From Chlorocebus sabaeus (lineage: Eukaryota > Chordata > Mammalia > Primates > Cercopithecidae), in assembly GCF_047675955.1 (NCBI RefSeq), contig NC_132917.1:11130501-11194500 (forward strand): a DNA stretch of 64,000 nt, given 5' to 3'. Below the pieces are notes generated by a model. That model ran no database searches. It saw only the letters and a program-made list of their open reading frames with translations, and had not been told where the DNA came from. Positions 13,056-25,567 of this stretch are shown in pieces. Made by a program: the position numbers and the translations under genes. Position 1 is the first letter of the stretch. The number at the start of each line of letters is the position of its first letter.

Positions 13056-13364
13056 TTTTTTTTTTTTTTTTTTTGAGACAGGGTCTTGCTCTGTTGCCCA
13101 GCCTGGTGGGCAGTGGCCTGGCGCGATCTCGGCTCACTGCAACCTCCGCCCCCTGGGTTCAAGCAATTCTCATGCCTCAGCCACTCAAGGAGCTGGGATT
13201 ACAGGCATGCACCATCACGCCTGGCTAATTTTTCTATTTTTAGTAGAAATGGGGGTTCACCTTGTTTGCCAGGCTGGTCTCGAACTCCTGGCCTCAAGCA
13301 ATCTGCCTACCTTGGCCTCCCCCAAAGTGCTAGGATTACAGGCGTGAGCCCCCGCAGCTGGCCA
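13056..13364 (-). mobile_element. Alu element, minus orientation
   Basis: T-run followed by an inverted Alu body ending 'cagctggcc'. The 12-bp duplication TATGGACATTTC occurs at 13044-13055 and 13369-13380. Confidence 0.92.
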
Positions 13365-13599
13365 AAAGTATGGACATTTCTAATAGCTTTGGTACAGTAA
13401 CAATAACCAAACAAAGGCACATGAAGTGTTGAACCTTAAACTTGCAATAACTCTATTCATGTTAAAAACTAATAGAAAATTATAAATTCAATGTACTATA
13501 GTTTTTAATAAAAAACTCTTCTGTTCTTAAACATTGTATAATTATCCTTAGTATTGCTTGAGGAATGGAGGTCTGGGGTAAAACAACACTTTTAAAGTT

Positions 13600-14760
13600 C
13601 AGTATTTGTTAAAAAACATCTTTGACTACATCAGAATGAAGGAGTTCTATTCAAACAAAGGAAGGCATAGATGGGTAATACAATGGAAGATAATATCAGC
13701 AATATCTATGGAATCACTATCTAGATTATATAAGGAATCCCTGTACATGAACAAGAAACCAATTTAAAAGAGTTAAAAGACATAAACAGGTAATTCACAA
13801 ATCAGAAATGACTGACAAATATATGAAGAGAGGTTTGTCATCATTAGTTACAAGATTAACATAACAGGTCAGGCACAGTGCCTCACATCTTTAATCCCAG
13901 CACTTTGGGAGGCTGAGGCAGGAGGATCACTTGAGCCCAGGGGTTTCAGGCTACAGTGAGCTATGATTACACCACTATACTCCAGCCTGGGCAATAGAGG
14001 AGACCCTGTCTACAACAACAACAAAAAAGATTACTGTAATTTTTACAAATCTCATTTTTTTCTTGGCTTAGTTCAGTAAGATGAACGTAATTGTTTAAAG
14101 ATATTACTATGTATCAATGGAACTGGTAACCCTTAGAGAACTGAATAATAAGCGTTAGCAAGGATATAGGGAGACAAGATCTCTCATGCACTACTAGTAA
14201 GAAGTTACAAACATTCACAGCCATTCTGGAGACTGGGCAATTCTTTTTTTATGTACCCTCTGATATAGCAGTTTCACTTCTATGTTTATACTTAGAGAAT
14301 CCCTTGTCAGCATATACATGGGACATATATAAAGACGTTCAAGACAGTATTGTTGTTAGCAGGGATTTGGAGGTGACCTAGAAATCAAACATCCAAGGAA
14401 TAATAAGGTAAATTGATTGACAGATATTACGGAATACTAAGCAGGAGAAAGAAGCAATGAACTAACTGACATTTATCAGGGAGAGATATAAGAACAATGC
14501 TGAGTAATAACAGTAAACAAAAAGACATCTACATCAAGATACCATTTACACCAGCTAAGAACATACATGGACACTACACTAATAATCTGCAAAAACATAT
14601 GGTAAACATATACTAGCTATCTATCAGGGAGAGGAAAGATAGAATGAGACAGAAACTGAATGGAGGAAAATATAAAATAAAAGCAAGATGAGGCCTTTGT
14701 GTTGACTACTCATGACAATAAACTATGAACAAAAGAGTATAAACTCAACTCTCTGTACCT
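13600..14760 (+). mobile_element. Old L1 (L1M-type) ORF2 end and 3' region
   Basis: Decayed LINE-1 3' half: 'aacatctttgactacatcag' and 'ggaatcactatctagattat' are followed, after a monomer insertion at 13867-14029, by 'gttagcaaggatatagg', 'ggaatactaagcagg' and a terminal purine-rich tract. Numerous stops; no intact frame. Confidence 0.75.
13867..14029 (+). mobile_element. Free Alu monomer (FRAM/FLAM-like)
   Basis: Single monomer with an Alu head (caggcacagtgcctcacat) and 'gctacagtgagctatgatt', ending in a short A-rich tail with (AAC)n. Inserted in the old L1. Confidence 0.8.
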
Positions 14761-14780
14761 AAGTTTAAAAACAGTAAACA

Positions 14781-14882
14781 GCGCTCACTTTGGCAGCACA
14801 TATACTAAAATTAGAACGATACAGACAAGATGGCCCCTGCATAAGCATAACATGCAAATTCTTGAAGTAGTCTATATTTTTT
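14781..14882 (+). pseudogene. RNU6 pseudogene: U6 snRNA pseudogene
   Basis: Begins 'gcgctcactttggcagcaca' and 'tatactaaaattagaacga', then 'tacagacaagatggcccctg' and 'catgcaaattcttgaagtag', ending in a T-run. This is recognisable U6 from its first bases to the terminal T tract. Relative to functional U6 it lacks about five bases between 'agacaagat' and 'ggcccctg', inside the ACAGAG/AGC region essential for splicing, and carries several substitutions. No proximal sequence element or TATA box is evident upstream. It is a retroposed, non-functional copy on the strand opposite ROCK2. Confidence 0.93.
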
Positions 14883-16494
14883 AAATTTATTAAAAGTAAT
14901 AACAATAAATAAAAGTAAAAATAGTAAACAAAATTAGGCCATGTTTTATTTTGCCTTATAAAGAGACAATTTAAATAATTGCTTACATGCTTATACAATT
15001 ATTCTGTAGGTACCATATTCTATCCTGTTCCCCATATTCCCCTTCTCTACACCTTTCTCTCCTTAACCACCCTTATCCTCCCTAAAAACATGTGATATGA
15101 TTTATTTCTCTGTACCCCAGCCCCAAAAGTTTTTGGTTTAATGAAAATCGAAATACATTCATGGAAGTACAGCACAAAAACATGTTATATTATGTATAGC
15201 AGACATAAGTTTAGCATTCTATTAGGAAATTATTTCATACTTCATTTTCATTAAAGATAATTTGCACTGTTAATCATTTCACACTATATTATACCAAATA
15301 CCACAAGAGGGAGCTTTGGGCACAATAAAAAAACTCCACCTATTAAACACTGATCAAGGGTTGCAGAACATAACAACAGACTCTATCAAGAAGACCAAAA
15401 ACATATAGGGATGTTAAGTTCTAGCTGGGTAGATTAAGATAGACAAAAATGGCCCATAAAGTATAGCACAAATTCTGTCTATGTGAGTAAATCATGGACA
15501 TTATGACATTAAAGAATGATTAGTCAGGTCAGGATTATCAGAAGGAACCTTAAAGCCAAGGTAAAATCTGAGATGAGCTTAGAAGTTGGAATGCTGATGA
15601 AGTTAGAATGATCAATAAAAGTGAATGTCATACAGGTGGCATGAATAAGTTAAGAGGTAGACAGAAAATTACCTTAACTCAAAATAAACATTTGACTAGG
15701 TAACAACCAAGAAATAAGATAGCTTTATAAGCATACTGGAAAGTTATAAAAAACATACAAAAGATGAAATAGTTTGTTGCCAACATATATTAACATTTAT
15801 AAGTCGACTCCTAGGTCCAACAGGGTAATACAAAGGAAACAGAATCTGATCCCTCTCCATCAAGAATTACTTACTGCACACTTACAGAGAAAATGGCAAG
15901 ATATATACATTTTACAATCAAAATAAATCAATATCATAATTAGCTACAAGGTTAATGCCACTGAACCTATTGATCATAATATGAATTGATCAACAGGCAA
16001 AGTATCACAACAGATGATGTTCCCATATTTATTCTGCATGGTTGATGCAGAGGGAGTGAGTAGGAAGTGCTAACATAAATTTCTTTACTTACTTTTACCT
16101 CCTCTTTTAAAGAAAAAAATGCAGAAATAACAATGGTGGTGAAAATACCCATTTACCTTAATTTAGATTTTGTGTCCTCCTTCACCTAGATTATACACAT
16201 GAACCAGTTTTGATTGGTAGCAAATGCTTGTCAACAGTCTATGAGGAAGATAACTAAGTTAGCTAAGTTTTTATTTCTCTTGATAAGTACTCTACAGCTA
16301 CATAAATGATTACTAAAGGAAACGTTTTAAGTTGGTTAAGGAAATGTTTTAAGTTGGTTATATCTTGTTTGGGTTGCTATACAGTTATGAAAACTAAATT
16401 TACCTTTGTTCAGAACTATGAAGACCTGATTTAAAGCATTTCATTTATTTCTGTCCCTCAAAACACTATCGTTTTTAAAAATTTGCTTACTTAC
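14883..16494. other. ROCK2 intron segment, no recognised element
   Basis: AT-rich, apparently unique sequence up to the hinge/DFG exon. The only structure noted is a 22-bp tandem duplication at 16318-16361. No gene or clear transposon. Confidence 0.7.
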
Positions 16495-16755
16495 TTCATC
16501 CATCTTCATACACGTGCCAAAATCTGCTAATTTTAGATGTCCATGTTTATCCAAGAGCATGTTGTCAGGCTTCACATCTCTGTGTATTAAACCCATAGAG
16601 TGTATTGCATCCAGAGCAAGAACAACTTCAGCAGTGTAAAATTTGGCCCATTTTTCAGGCACATCATAATTACTCATAAGGTTTACAAGGTCTCCACCAG
16701 GCATGTACTCCATTACCATGTACAGATACCTATCATCTTGAAAGGCATAAAAAAG
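16495..16755 (-). CDS. ROCK2: ROCK2 coding exon: hinge, catalytic loop and DFG (about residues 155-241)
   Basis: This is an 87-codon exon, phase 0 at both ends. It opens LFYAFQDDRYLYMVMEYMPG, so it contains the gatekeeper Met and the hinge with Glu170 and Met172. It continues through WAKFYTAEVV to GLIHRDVKPDN, with catalytic Asp214 and Asn219, and HLKLADFGTCMK, with the metal-binding Asp232 of DFG, ending KMDE. Acceptor is TTTTGTTTTCCAG before 16755 and donor is GTAAGTAAG from 16494. WAK and GLIHRD with DKHGH are ROCK2-type; ROCK1 has WAR, GFIHRD and DKSGH. Because the exon is symmetric, skipping it would keep frame but remove the active site. Confidence 0.98.
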
Positions 16756-17034
16756 CTGGAAAACAAAAGGAAAAGGAAAAATTTTTAAAAACCCAAACCA
16801 AAAACCATAATCAAAACAAAAATTTAAAAAACTATTATTACTATTGAAAAAGGCAAGCTATTTTACAACCAGAACTAAAATTTATGAGATCTTTTATTTT
16901 AGACTTGGGCATATGTAATGGAAAAACAGTATCAGACAAAATTTTTATATGGGTACCTTATAAATGAATATTTCCCCTCATGGAGAACACAATACAAGAG
17001 AAACTATTTAAATAGAAACATTTTTAAAAAGAAA

Positions 17035-18582
17035 CAAACATGAACAAGGAACATTAAAGGCTGAAAGAATGACAGAAGAATTCACTACAGTTTAAAGAAA
17101 ACAGCTTTCTGAACAAACTACTGCACATAACTCACACAGAAAAGAGCTGAGGAGATGGGAGCAATTTAAAAAAATCTAGAGATACTAGATTCAATGGATA
17201 CAAGAAGAGGGAATAAGCCCCATATCAATGGAAAGAATGAGTCACTGGTAGCCATATTTGGAAGACCCGTAACTCTTCTCTCCCCTTCCCCATCACCTTG
17301 TTCATGATAAACAAGAGACACTCAGTGCACTGAGACTACAGCAGTAGCAGTGGGACCAGAGAAAGAAGATACCAGTCCAGGTTGCTACTGGCCCCCCAAA
17401 AGACAGAGAAACCACAATGTCTGAAGAAAACCTATCTGTACATTCTACCAAACAGTATGTCACACCTCTCCCAGAAACAAGCAATGCAAACACAAGTCGT
17501 CCACAGACAAACAGGGAAAAGATAAAACTAAGAATCAATATTTGAGAAAAATCAACATCATGAAATAGAGAAACAGCAATTTGAGAAACAAAAATAATAC
17601 TCAAGGAAATGTTTAATAAGACAAACTGAAGACAGCTTTAAAAATGTAAAATCGACCAGGTGCAGTAGCTCGTATCTGGAATCCCAGCACTTTGAGAGGC
17701 CGGGGCAAATGGATCACCTGAGGTCAGGAGTTCGAGATCAGCCTGGCCAACATGGTGAAACCCCGTCTCTACTAAAAACTAAAAAAATTAGCCGGGCGTG
17801 GTGGCAGGCGCCTATAATCCCGGCAACTTGGGAGGCTGAGGCTGGAGAATTGCTTGAACCCGGGAGGCGGAGGCTGCAGTGAGCCGAGATTACACCATTG
17901 CACTCTGACCTGGGCAACAAGAACAAAACTCCATATCAAAAGGAAACAAAAAATATGTAAAATCAATACCCTCAAAAGGGTAACAGATGTCACATCAATT
18001 AAATATTAGGCTGATATGAGGACAAAAAAAACCCCTGAAGTCTAAGAATTCACTATATGACTGATGATAGACGAACAGATTACAGTTAGAAAATTGAAAA
18101 AATGAATGGTCTCCGAACACACCGAAGGAGTAAGAGATGAAACACCGAGCAATGTCAGAAAAGCACCATCATCTACCTAAAAGCAGTTCTAGAGAGTATA
18201 CAGACTAGAACAACAAAGGAATAGTAAACAAAAATTTCTAGAAATGAGTAAAGTTAAAAATCTAAGATCAAGAAAACCTCTAAATGAAACTGAGACTTTA
18301 TACAGCTAGGGCTAAATTTTCAAAAATTCAAGAGAAAAGTACTGTTTCCCAAAAATGCCATATATACAAAAACATAAAATCATATTGGCAACAAACCTCT
18401 CAGCCAACATACTGAATACAAAAGGCAACACAGCTATATCTTCAGAGTTTTGAGGGAAAATACTTTTGATTCTAGAATATGGCAGACAAGAAAACAAAGG
18501 AGATGACAAAATGAAATTTTATAACTGACAGACCATTTTCAAAAAAATTATTCAAGAATATAGTTTGACAAAATGAATAATA
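17035..18582 (+). mobile_element. Probable decayed L1 5' region/ORF1 (L1M or HAL1-like)
   Basis: Purine-rich plus-strand sequence with phrases resembling old L1 5'UTR and ORF1 text, for example 'caacacagctatatcttcag' and 'ggcaacaaacctctcagcc'. Interrupted by an Alu at 17653-17948. Strongly decayed, so the subfamily is uncertain. Confidence 0.45.
17653..17948 (+). mobile_element. AluS-like element
   Basis: Plus-oriented Alu from 'accaggtgcagtagctcgta' to 'ccatatcaaaagg'. Right monomer has 'aggcggaggctgcagtgagc'. Full-length with moderate divergence. Confidence 0.92.
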
Positions 18583-18880
18583 GCTGGGCACAGCAGTGGC
18601 TAATGCCCATAATCCCAGCACTTTGGGAGACCAAGGCGGGCAGATCACCTGAGGTCAGAAGTTCGAGATCAGCCTGGCCAACATGGCAAAACCCCCATCT
18701 CTACTAAAATTACAAAAATGAGCCAGGCATGGTGGTGCAAGCCGTCATCCCAGCTAATCGGGAGGCTGAGGTGGGAGAACAGCTGGAACCCCGGAGGCAG
18801 AGGTTGCAGTGAGCCGAGATTGTGCCACCGCACTCCAGCCTGGGCAACAGAGTGAGACTCTGATTGGGGGAGGGGGGGAG
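18583..18880 (+). mobile_element. Alu element
   Basis: Plus-oriented Alu from 'agctgggcacagcagtggct' to 'gagtgagactctgattgg'. The tail has mutated to a G-rich tract (gggggagggggggag) instead of poly-A. Confidence 0.9.
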
Positions 18881-18987
18881 AATAAATCCAAGAGGATTAT
18901 GTGAGACGTAATTTTAAAATGGAAGGCATCAGGATGAAGAGAAGGAAGAAATAGGAAAGCATGAGAAGGCCGGTTACCAAATTAAGA

Positions 18988-18990
<3 letters not shown>

Positions 18991-19039
<49 letters not shown>
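18991..19039 (+). repeat. (TG)n microsatellite
   Basis: About 24 uninterrupted TG units, then 'tatcggtgtataatgtg'. Likely length-polymorphic. Confidence 0.97.
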
Positions 19040-19041
<2 letters not shown>

Positions 19042-19352
19042 CGGTGTATAATGTGTTTAAATGATTAAAGGAAATATGAAAATAAATGAAGAGACCACCT
19101 CATGTACATGGATTGGAAGAATCAATATTATCAAAATGGCAACTTTCCCCAAATTGATCATTATATTCAATGCAATCTCCACCTCAATCCCAGTGGGTCT
19201 TTTCCAAAAACCAACAAGCAGGTCCTAAAATTTATTTGGAAATGCAAATGACTCAGAAAAGCCAAAACAAGCTGGAACTAGAACAAAGCAGGAGGACTTA
19301 CATTTCCCAATTTCAAAACTTACTACAAAATTACAATAATCAAGACAATACT

Positions 19353-19627
19353 AGCCAGGCACAGTGGCTCACGCCAGTAATCCCAACACTTGAGGAGGCC
19401 TAAGAGGGAGGATGACTTGAGGCCAGGAATTCGAGACCAGCCTGGGCATCAAAGTAAGACTATGTCTCTACACAAATTTTAAAAATTAGCCAGGAATGGT
19501 GGTACACCTGTAGTTCCAGCTACGTGGGAGGCTGAGGTGGGAGGATCGCTTGAGCCCAGGATTTTGAGGTTTACAGTGAGTTACAACTGTACCACTGTAA
19601 TCCAGTCTGTGCAACAAAGTGAGATAT
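19353..19627 (+). mobile_element. AluJ-like element
   Basis: Plus-oriented diverged Alu from 'agccaggcacagtggctcac' to 'gcaacaaagtgagata', inserted in the old L1. Confidence 0.9.
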
Positions 19628-20469
19628 GAGTACTGGCATATGAAAGGATATATAGATCAATTGAACACAATTATACAGAACTGAGAATCCAGAAATAAAT
19701 CCTTGTATTTATGATCAATAAATTTTTTGACAAAAGTGCCAGGGCAATTTAATGAGGGAAAAAATAATTAAAAAAAAAAAAAAAGTTTGAACAACTGGAT
19801 AGCTACAGTCAAAAAGATAAATATTTTTAGACCCTTACTTCACGCCATAGTCAAAAATCAACTCAAAATGAATTATAGGCCTAAATTTAAGAGTTAAAAC
19901 TACAAAAATCTTTAAAAAACACAGGAGAATATCTTCATGAACCTAGATTAGGCAAAGGTTTCTTAGATACAACACCAAAAAATGCAACTGACAAAATAAA
20001 AAACTGATACATAGTATTTCATCAAAATAAAAACTTTCTGGCTTGAAAGATACTATTAATAAAATGAGAAGATGAACCACAGGTTGGGAGGAAATATTTA
20101 CAAGTGATATATATAGCATTGGTCCTTAGGGATATGCACACTAAAACCACAATGACAAGCCACTTAACACCCATCAGAATGGTTATACTAAAAAAGACAG
20201 AAAAATAGTTAAGAGTTGATGAGAATGCAAAATGGCACAACCACTTTGGAAGCCAGTTTGATAATTTCTCACAAAGTTAAACATAAATGTAGCAAACAAT
20301 CGAGGATTGCACGCCTATGCATCTACCTAAAAGAAATGAAATATATCCACCAAAGACTAATAGCAAATATTCATATCTGCATTATTCACTATTCACAATG
20401 GCCAAAAAGTGCAAGCAATTCAAATGTTCATTAACCGGTAAATGAACAAACAACATGGAGTACATCTCT

Positions 20470-21215
20470 ATACCATTTCCACCCCAACTGGGTGTTCTGC
20501 AATGCAATTCTGACATGAACCATCAAGTCTTGGCATGAGATGCCACAAGTGAAGAGCTCAGTCTTCCACAAAATTTCCCTCACTTCAGAAATCAGCTGCA
20601 CTTTGGGGATCCACAGGTTCTCTACATTTTGGACTTACTGGCTGCAAATTCAGGGGTTCCCACAACCTTCTTAGGCTTAACAATTTACTAGGATGACTCA
20701 CAGAACTCAGCATAATGCTATATTTATGATTACAGTTTTATTACAAAGGATACACACAGAACAAAGTCTAGAAGAGATTATGGAGCTTCTGCACCCTTTC
20801 TGTGTGGAATAAAAATGCATCACTCTCCTTGCACCAGAACATCCATGTGTTCACCAGTCAGGAAGCTCCACTGAGTGTCAGTATCCAGAGTTTTTATGAG
20901 GGCCCCATTACACAGACATGATTAATTAAATCACTGGCTGAATGATTAAACTCAATCTCTAATCCCCCCGCCCCCCACTCCGGACATCTCCTTTTTCCTC
21001 TCCCGGGAGGTCTGGCAGCTAAAAGCCTTAGTCTTCTAATTATGTGTTTGGTCTTTTGTAGTGGTCAGCCCTCATCCTGAAGCTATCAGGAGGCCATCTG
21101 AATCACCTCATTGGCGTAACAAAGACACTCCTATCACTCAGGAAATTCCAGGGCTTTTGAAGCTCTGTGCCAGAAATGGCGACAAAGACTAGCTATATTA
21201 TTTATTATACCACGC
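20470..21215. mobile_element. Endogenous-retrovirus-like LTR, family not assigned
   Basis: Non-L1 block inside an L1. It contains 'gggtgttctgcaatgcaatt', 'aggatgactcacagaactca', 'atgattacagttttattaca', 'catcctgaagctatcagg' and 'cactcaggaaattccagggc'. These resemble an ancient ERV LTR. Poly-A-like signals occur on both strands, so orientation is not decided. No coding region remains. Confidence 0.6.
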
Positions 21216-21739
21216 CATACAATGGAATACTATTAAGCACCAAAAAGGAATGAATTATAACAAATGTTACAACATGGATGAACCTTAAAAACAGTATGCT
21301 AAGGGAAAAGTATCAGATGCAAAAGACAACATATTGTATGATTCCATTTATAAGACCTGTCTAGAAAAAGCAAATCTACAGGGACAGAAAGCATATTAAT
21401 GGTTGCCTGGGGCTTAGAGGGTGATAGGAAATGTGAGTGAAGGGTACAAGTAACCACTTTGGGATGGTGGAAATGCTCTAAAATCAGATGGCAGTGGTGG
21501 TTCCACAATGCTATAAATTTCCTAAAACTCACTAAAGCATACACTTCACATAGGTGAATTTTATGCTATGCAAATTATACTTCCATAAAGTTCTATTATA
21601 AAGTTGTCTTACAAAGGTATAAAAAGTTGCATACCTCAATAAAGTTGTATAGTTATTATACCTCAATAAAATTAATTTTGGAAACTTACATGTGCATGTT
21701 AAAATGGTAAACACAGCCACTAGAACAGAAAAGAGACAG

Positions 21740-22560
21740 TGTATATATTTTCCATCAGAGTAAAGGCAACTCTAAATTTACCACAGCTTAAAAACAAACT
21801 TTCAAAGAATCAAGTTAATCTACAAAAAATAACGTAGTTTTATTTGTAAGAGAGAAAAACTGGGAAAAACCTGAATGTCCATTAACAGATGAATAGATAA
21901 ATTGTCACATATCCCTACAAGGATATATGTAATAAAAAGTAATACAAGTAATAAAAAGGAATGAAATATTGATATACATCATGGATGAATCTCAAAACAA
22001 TTTTGTGGAGTCAAATGAGCCAAATAGAATCCCTTCAAAGGGATTGAAGTTAGACTACATACTGTAGAAGATCCATGAACTTAAGGATATAGCAAAAAAA
22101 ACTTTACAAAATGAAGCATGCAAAGAAAAAAAGACTGGTGGAAAAAAAGTATCAGTTACCTATGGGACAACATCAAGCAGATTACACATGTGTAACTGAA
22201 GTCTGAGAAAGGGGATAGGGGCTTAGGGGACAGGAACTGAGATAGAAAAAACATTTAAAGAAATAATGGCCAAACTACCTCCAAGTCTGATGAACTCTAT
22301 AAACTCATAATTCTAAGAAACTCCAATAAATACCAAGCAAGGTAAGCGAAGCTAATTAAAGTACTGTGTTACTGGTGGCAAGAATAGATAAATGATGCAG
22401 TGAGACAGAGAACCCCAAAACAGATCTATGCACCGATGGATAAATGAATGACAACATAAGCAGTTAACATACACCAGTGGGGAACAGAAAGTTTTGTCAA
22501 TATGTAATGTTGGAACAACTGAATATCCATATGGAAACAAATAAAATTGAATCCTTAAAT
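21740..22560 (+). mobile_element. L1M-type 3' fragments
   Basis: Old LINE text such as 'cctgaatgtccattaacaga', 'gaatgaaatattgatataca' and 'tggatgaatctcaaaacaat', followed by a second fragment with 'ggaacaactgaatatccata'. Decayed, no intact ORF. Confidence 0.6.
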
Positions 22561-22605
22561 AACACTCTTTAAAAAATCCATTCTGGGCTGATCTTAGGTG
22601 CTATG

Positions 22606-23010
22606 GTCTGAATGTTTTGTGTTCCCACAAAATTCATATGAAATCTTAATGATGGTGTAACACCCTCGTCCTAAGGTGATGGTATTAGAAGAAGGGGCTT
22701 TTGGGGAAACGCGTAGGTCATGGAGGCCACTTGAGTCACCTTGTTAGCATAACATGAAGTCAGCCCTCATAAATGGGTTTAGTGCCCTTGTAAAACAGGC
22801 CCAAAGGAGCTCATTCACCCCCTTCTACCATGTGAGGACACAGGGACAAGGTGCCATATATGACAACGGGGATTCTCTAGACAACAAATCTGCCAGCACC
22901 TTGATCTTGGACTTCCCAGCATCCAGAACTGTGGGAAATAAATTTCTGCTGTTTATAAGCTACCTGGTTTATGGTATTTTGTTACAGCAGCCCTAATGGA
23001 CTATGATAGG
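22606..23010 (+). mobile_element. MLT1-type solo LTR (ERVL-MaLR)
   Basis: Nearly complete LTR: starts 'tgctatggtctgaatgtttt', continues 'gatggtattagaagaagggg', 'accatgtgaggacacaggga' and 'cttgatcttggacttcccag', contains a gtgggaaataaatttctg poly-A region and ends 'gcagccctaatggactatga'. The 80-codon open frame at 22754-22996 is LTR sequence and not a gene. Confidence 0.85.
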
Positions 23011-23164
23011 ACAGAGTAACAGGGAAAAAACAAAAGTCAGAAAGGTAACATAGCAGAATATCTTCATGATCTCAAGGTAGGGACAAATTTTAATGAACAC
23101 AAAAGGCCATTAACCATAAAAGTTTGATTAAACTTTTACTGCATTAAAATCATGAATTACTATT

Positions 23165-23875
23165 CATCAAAACAAACTATAAAAGGAGTCAGAAGTCAAG
23201 CCACACAGAGGGTAGCAGAGCTGAGGAAGGGAAGGAGGACGATTCACGTGTGAGGATGGGTGCCATGGGATACCAAAGCCCAAGTGAGACAGAGTAGGGA
23301 TGGGACTCTACCCCTGCCTTGACCTTCCTTCCAGCTGATGGCTGGAACTTGAGGAAACTAAGATAAGCAGAATCCCATCCTAAATCTTATCAAGTTGCCA
23401 TACTCACTGAAGTGTGATCTTGAAGAAACTAAAATACACAGAGTCCCACCTTAAATCTTACTCAAGGTAGTTAATCCTATCGCCCATATGCACATAAGAC
23501 CAGAAGAATGGCTAATCTCTACCCCTTGTCTCCTTGTAATACTAAACTCCCCACCCAGGGAGGAGCTTATTCACCATTTTGTTATCATGCCATGTGTGTA
23601 CTACCATGATTTCTCACTGCACCTACACACCTTGTGCTCCACCCTGCATATGTAATGACATTCAAATATCTCATGCTTATTTATGTCATCATGGTTCTTA
23701 AAACAACAAAAAGACTATCCAAAAAGAGTCAGCTGAAGAACTCTCGCTCCAGTGCTGTCTCCCTGGTGCTCCAGCATCAGCTATGAATAAAGCCTTGTCT
23801 GGGACACTTTCTTGCCTCATTTCATTTTCTAGTGCCTGGGAGCCTAGGAACCTGTGGTTGGTAACAAAAACAGGG
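23165..23875 (+). mobile_element. Probable ERV1-type LTR
   Basis: The block ends with LTR-like architecture: AATAAA at 23787-23792 in 'ctatgaataaagccttgtct', followed within about 60 bases by 'cctgggagcctaggaacctg' and 'tggttggtaaca', as in R-U5 of gammaretrovirus-like elements. Left edge and family are uncertain. No gag, pol or env remnants are evident beside it. Confidence 0.6.
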
Positions 23876-23989
23876 TCCAAAGGACATCCAGGCAAACGGG
23901 CAGCCTCGTGGGGGATATTACAGCTAAAAAGGATGATAAGTCAAGGGAAGATTGAGGAAATGTTCAAAACTGTAAGAAAATAAATGTGA

Positions 23990-25065
23990 TGTGGTTTGAA
24001 ACTGGATCCTCCTGCTATAAAAGACATTACTGGGAAACTGGTGAAAACCTGATTGGGATCTGAATATTAATGTAATGTATCAATGTTAATTTCCTCATTT
24101 TGAAGCAGCATTTTTGGTTGAAATGTAAGCGCAAGGGAAATATCTGTATTTTGAAACCTATTTAAACTTTCCAATCAAGGAGCTTCTTCCACCTAACCTT
24201 CAATTAGAAATGATTAACTTGTAATAATCAAAAGAAGAATTTTTAAATTTTCTGAAAATGCCTTCTCCAAGTGATAAATATATGCTTGAGGTCAACATTA
24301 ACAGTCATAAATAATGTATGTACTCCTGATATGACAGCATGAAAATGGCACTTTAACTCTGCAGTCTTTCTCCCAAAAACCCATAACCCTAGTCTAATTA
24401 GTAAGAAAAACACCAGACAAATTCCTACAGAGGAGCATCCACATCCTACAGTATAATTCATGTACTCCTCAAAACTGTCAACATCATCAAAAAACAAGGA
24501 AAGTATGAGAAACTGTCACAGTCAAGAAGAGCCTAGGAAGACACGATAACTACATGTAATGTGGTATTCTGGATGGGATCCTGAAACAGACAAAGAACAT
24601 TAGGTAAAAATTTCAAAAATCTAAATAAAGACTTTAGTTTAATATATCAATACTGGTTCATTCATAAATTTGTAATAACAGGGAAAACTGTATTGGGCAT
24701 AGACAGGAACTCTATACTGTCCGCTCAATTTTTCTATAAACCTAAAACTTTAAGAAACAATCATGTTAGTGGATAATAATAGTACGTGGCAATACCTAGC
24801 TGTGTGAAAGGACATTTTCAAAGATGAATATGTCAAATATTTTTACACACCAGCATTAACAGATGAGTATTTGTACTTAATTTTGATGATAGGAAACACT
24901 AATTGTGGACTCCAGTTGAGCAAACATCCAGAAAAGAATTTCACTCTTGTCATTAGTAGACCTGTATTTTTAAAACTGTATTATTATCTCTTAAATTTCA
25001 TCAATAAAAACAGTGTAGAAATTTGTTTTCTCATTATATACTTACACAGGATCTTCAACTTTGCC
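23990..25065. other. ROCK2 intron segment, no clear element
   Basis: AT-rich sequence without recognisable gene or repeat. The short frames here (for example 24243-24497 minus) lack recognisable domains. Confidence 0.6.
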
Positions 25066-25138
25066 TCTTAAGTTGCAAAGCCTAAATATTTACCATCTGG
25101 CCCTTTACCAAAAAATGTTTGCAATTCCTGGCATAACT
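25066..25138 (-). repeat. hAT-type DNA transposon fragment
   Basis: 'aaagcctaaatatttaccat' and 'ctggccctttaccaaaaaat' are the reverse complement of the family seen at 12850-12930. Confidence 0.65.
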
Positions 25139-25270
25139 GAAATGAGATTGGCCATGGTTGGTAATTGTTGAAATTGGGTGAACTGTACATGGGGATTCAA
25201 TATACTTTTTTTCTCTACTTTGGGATAAATTTATCGTAATACATTTTTAAAATGGAAAAATGTATCATTA

Positions 25271-25567
25271 GGCTGGGTGCAGTGGCTCATGTCTATAATC
25301 CCAGTGCTTTGGTAAGCAGAGATGGGAGGAATGCTTGAGGCCAGGAGTTCGAGATCAGCCTAGGCAACACAGTGAGACCCCGGTCTTTACCAAAAATGAG
25401 CCAGGGCACGGTGGTACATGCTTGCAGTACCAGCTACTTGGGAAACTGAGTTGAGAGGATTGTTTGTGCCTAGGAATTTGAGGGTTCAATGAGCCATGAC
25501 CTTGCCATTGTACTAACTACAGCCTGGGCAACAGAGTGAGACCCTGCCTCTAGAAAAAAAAAAAAAG
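25271..25567 (+). mobile_element. AluJ-like element
   Basis: Plus-oriented, diverged Alu from 'ggctgggtgcagtggctcat' to 'ccctgcctctagaaaaa' with an A tail. Confidence 0.92.

Larger units (their letters stand above)
19075..21740 (+). mobile_element. Old L1 (L1M-type) ORF2 to 3' end, interrupted by an Alu and an LTR
   Basis: Degenerate ORF2 text runs in order: 'aaaatggcaactttccccaa', 'ccaaaacaagctggaac', 'ttacaataatcaagacaata' (then an Alu), 'tggatgaaccttaaaaacag', and a 3' region with 'ggttgcctggggcttagagg'. An LTR-like block sits at about 20470-21215, since L1 text breaks at 'gtacatctctata' and resumes at 'caatggaatactattaagc'. Related L1 fragments continue to about 22560. Confidence 0.8.

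Noticed and set aside
17302..17604. 100-codon minus-strand hydrophobic frame
   Set aside because: Low-complexity antisense of purine-rich L1-like DNA. No start context, domain or splice support.
22754..22996. 80-codon plus-strand frame
   Set aside because: Lies wholly inside an MLT1-type LTR.
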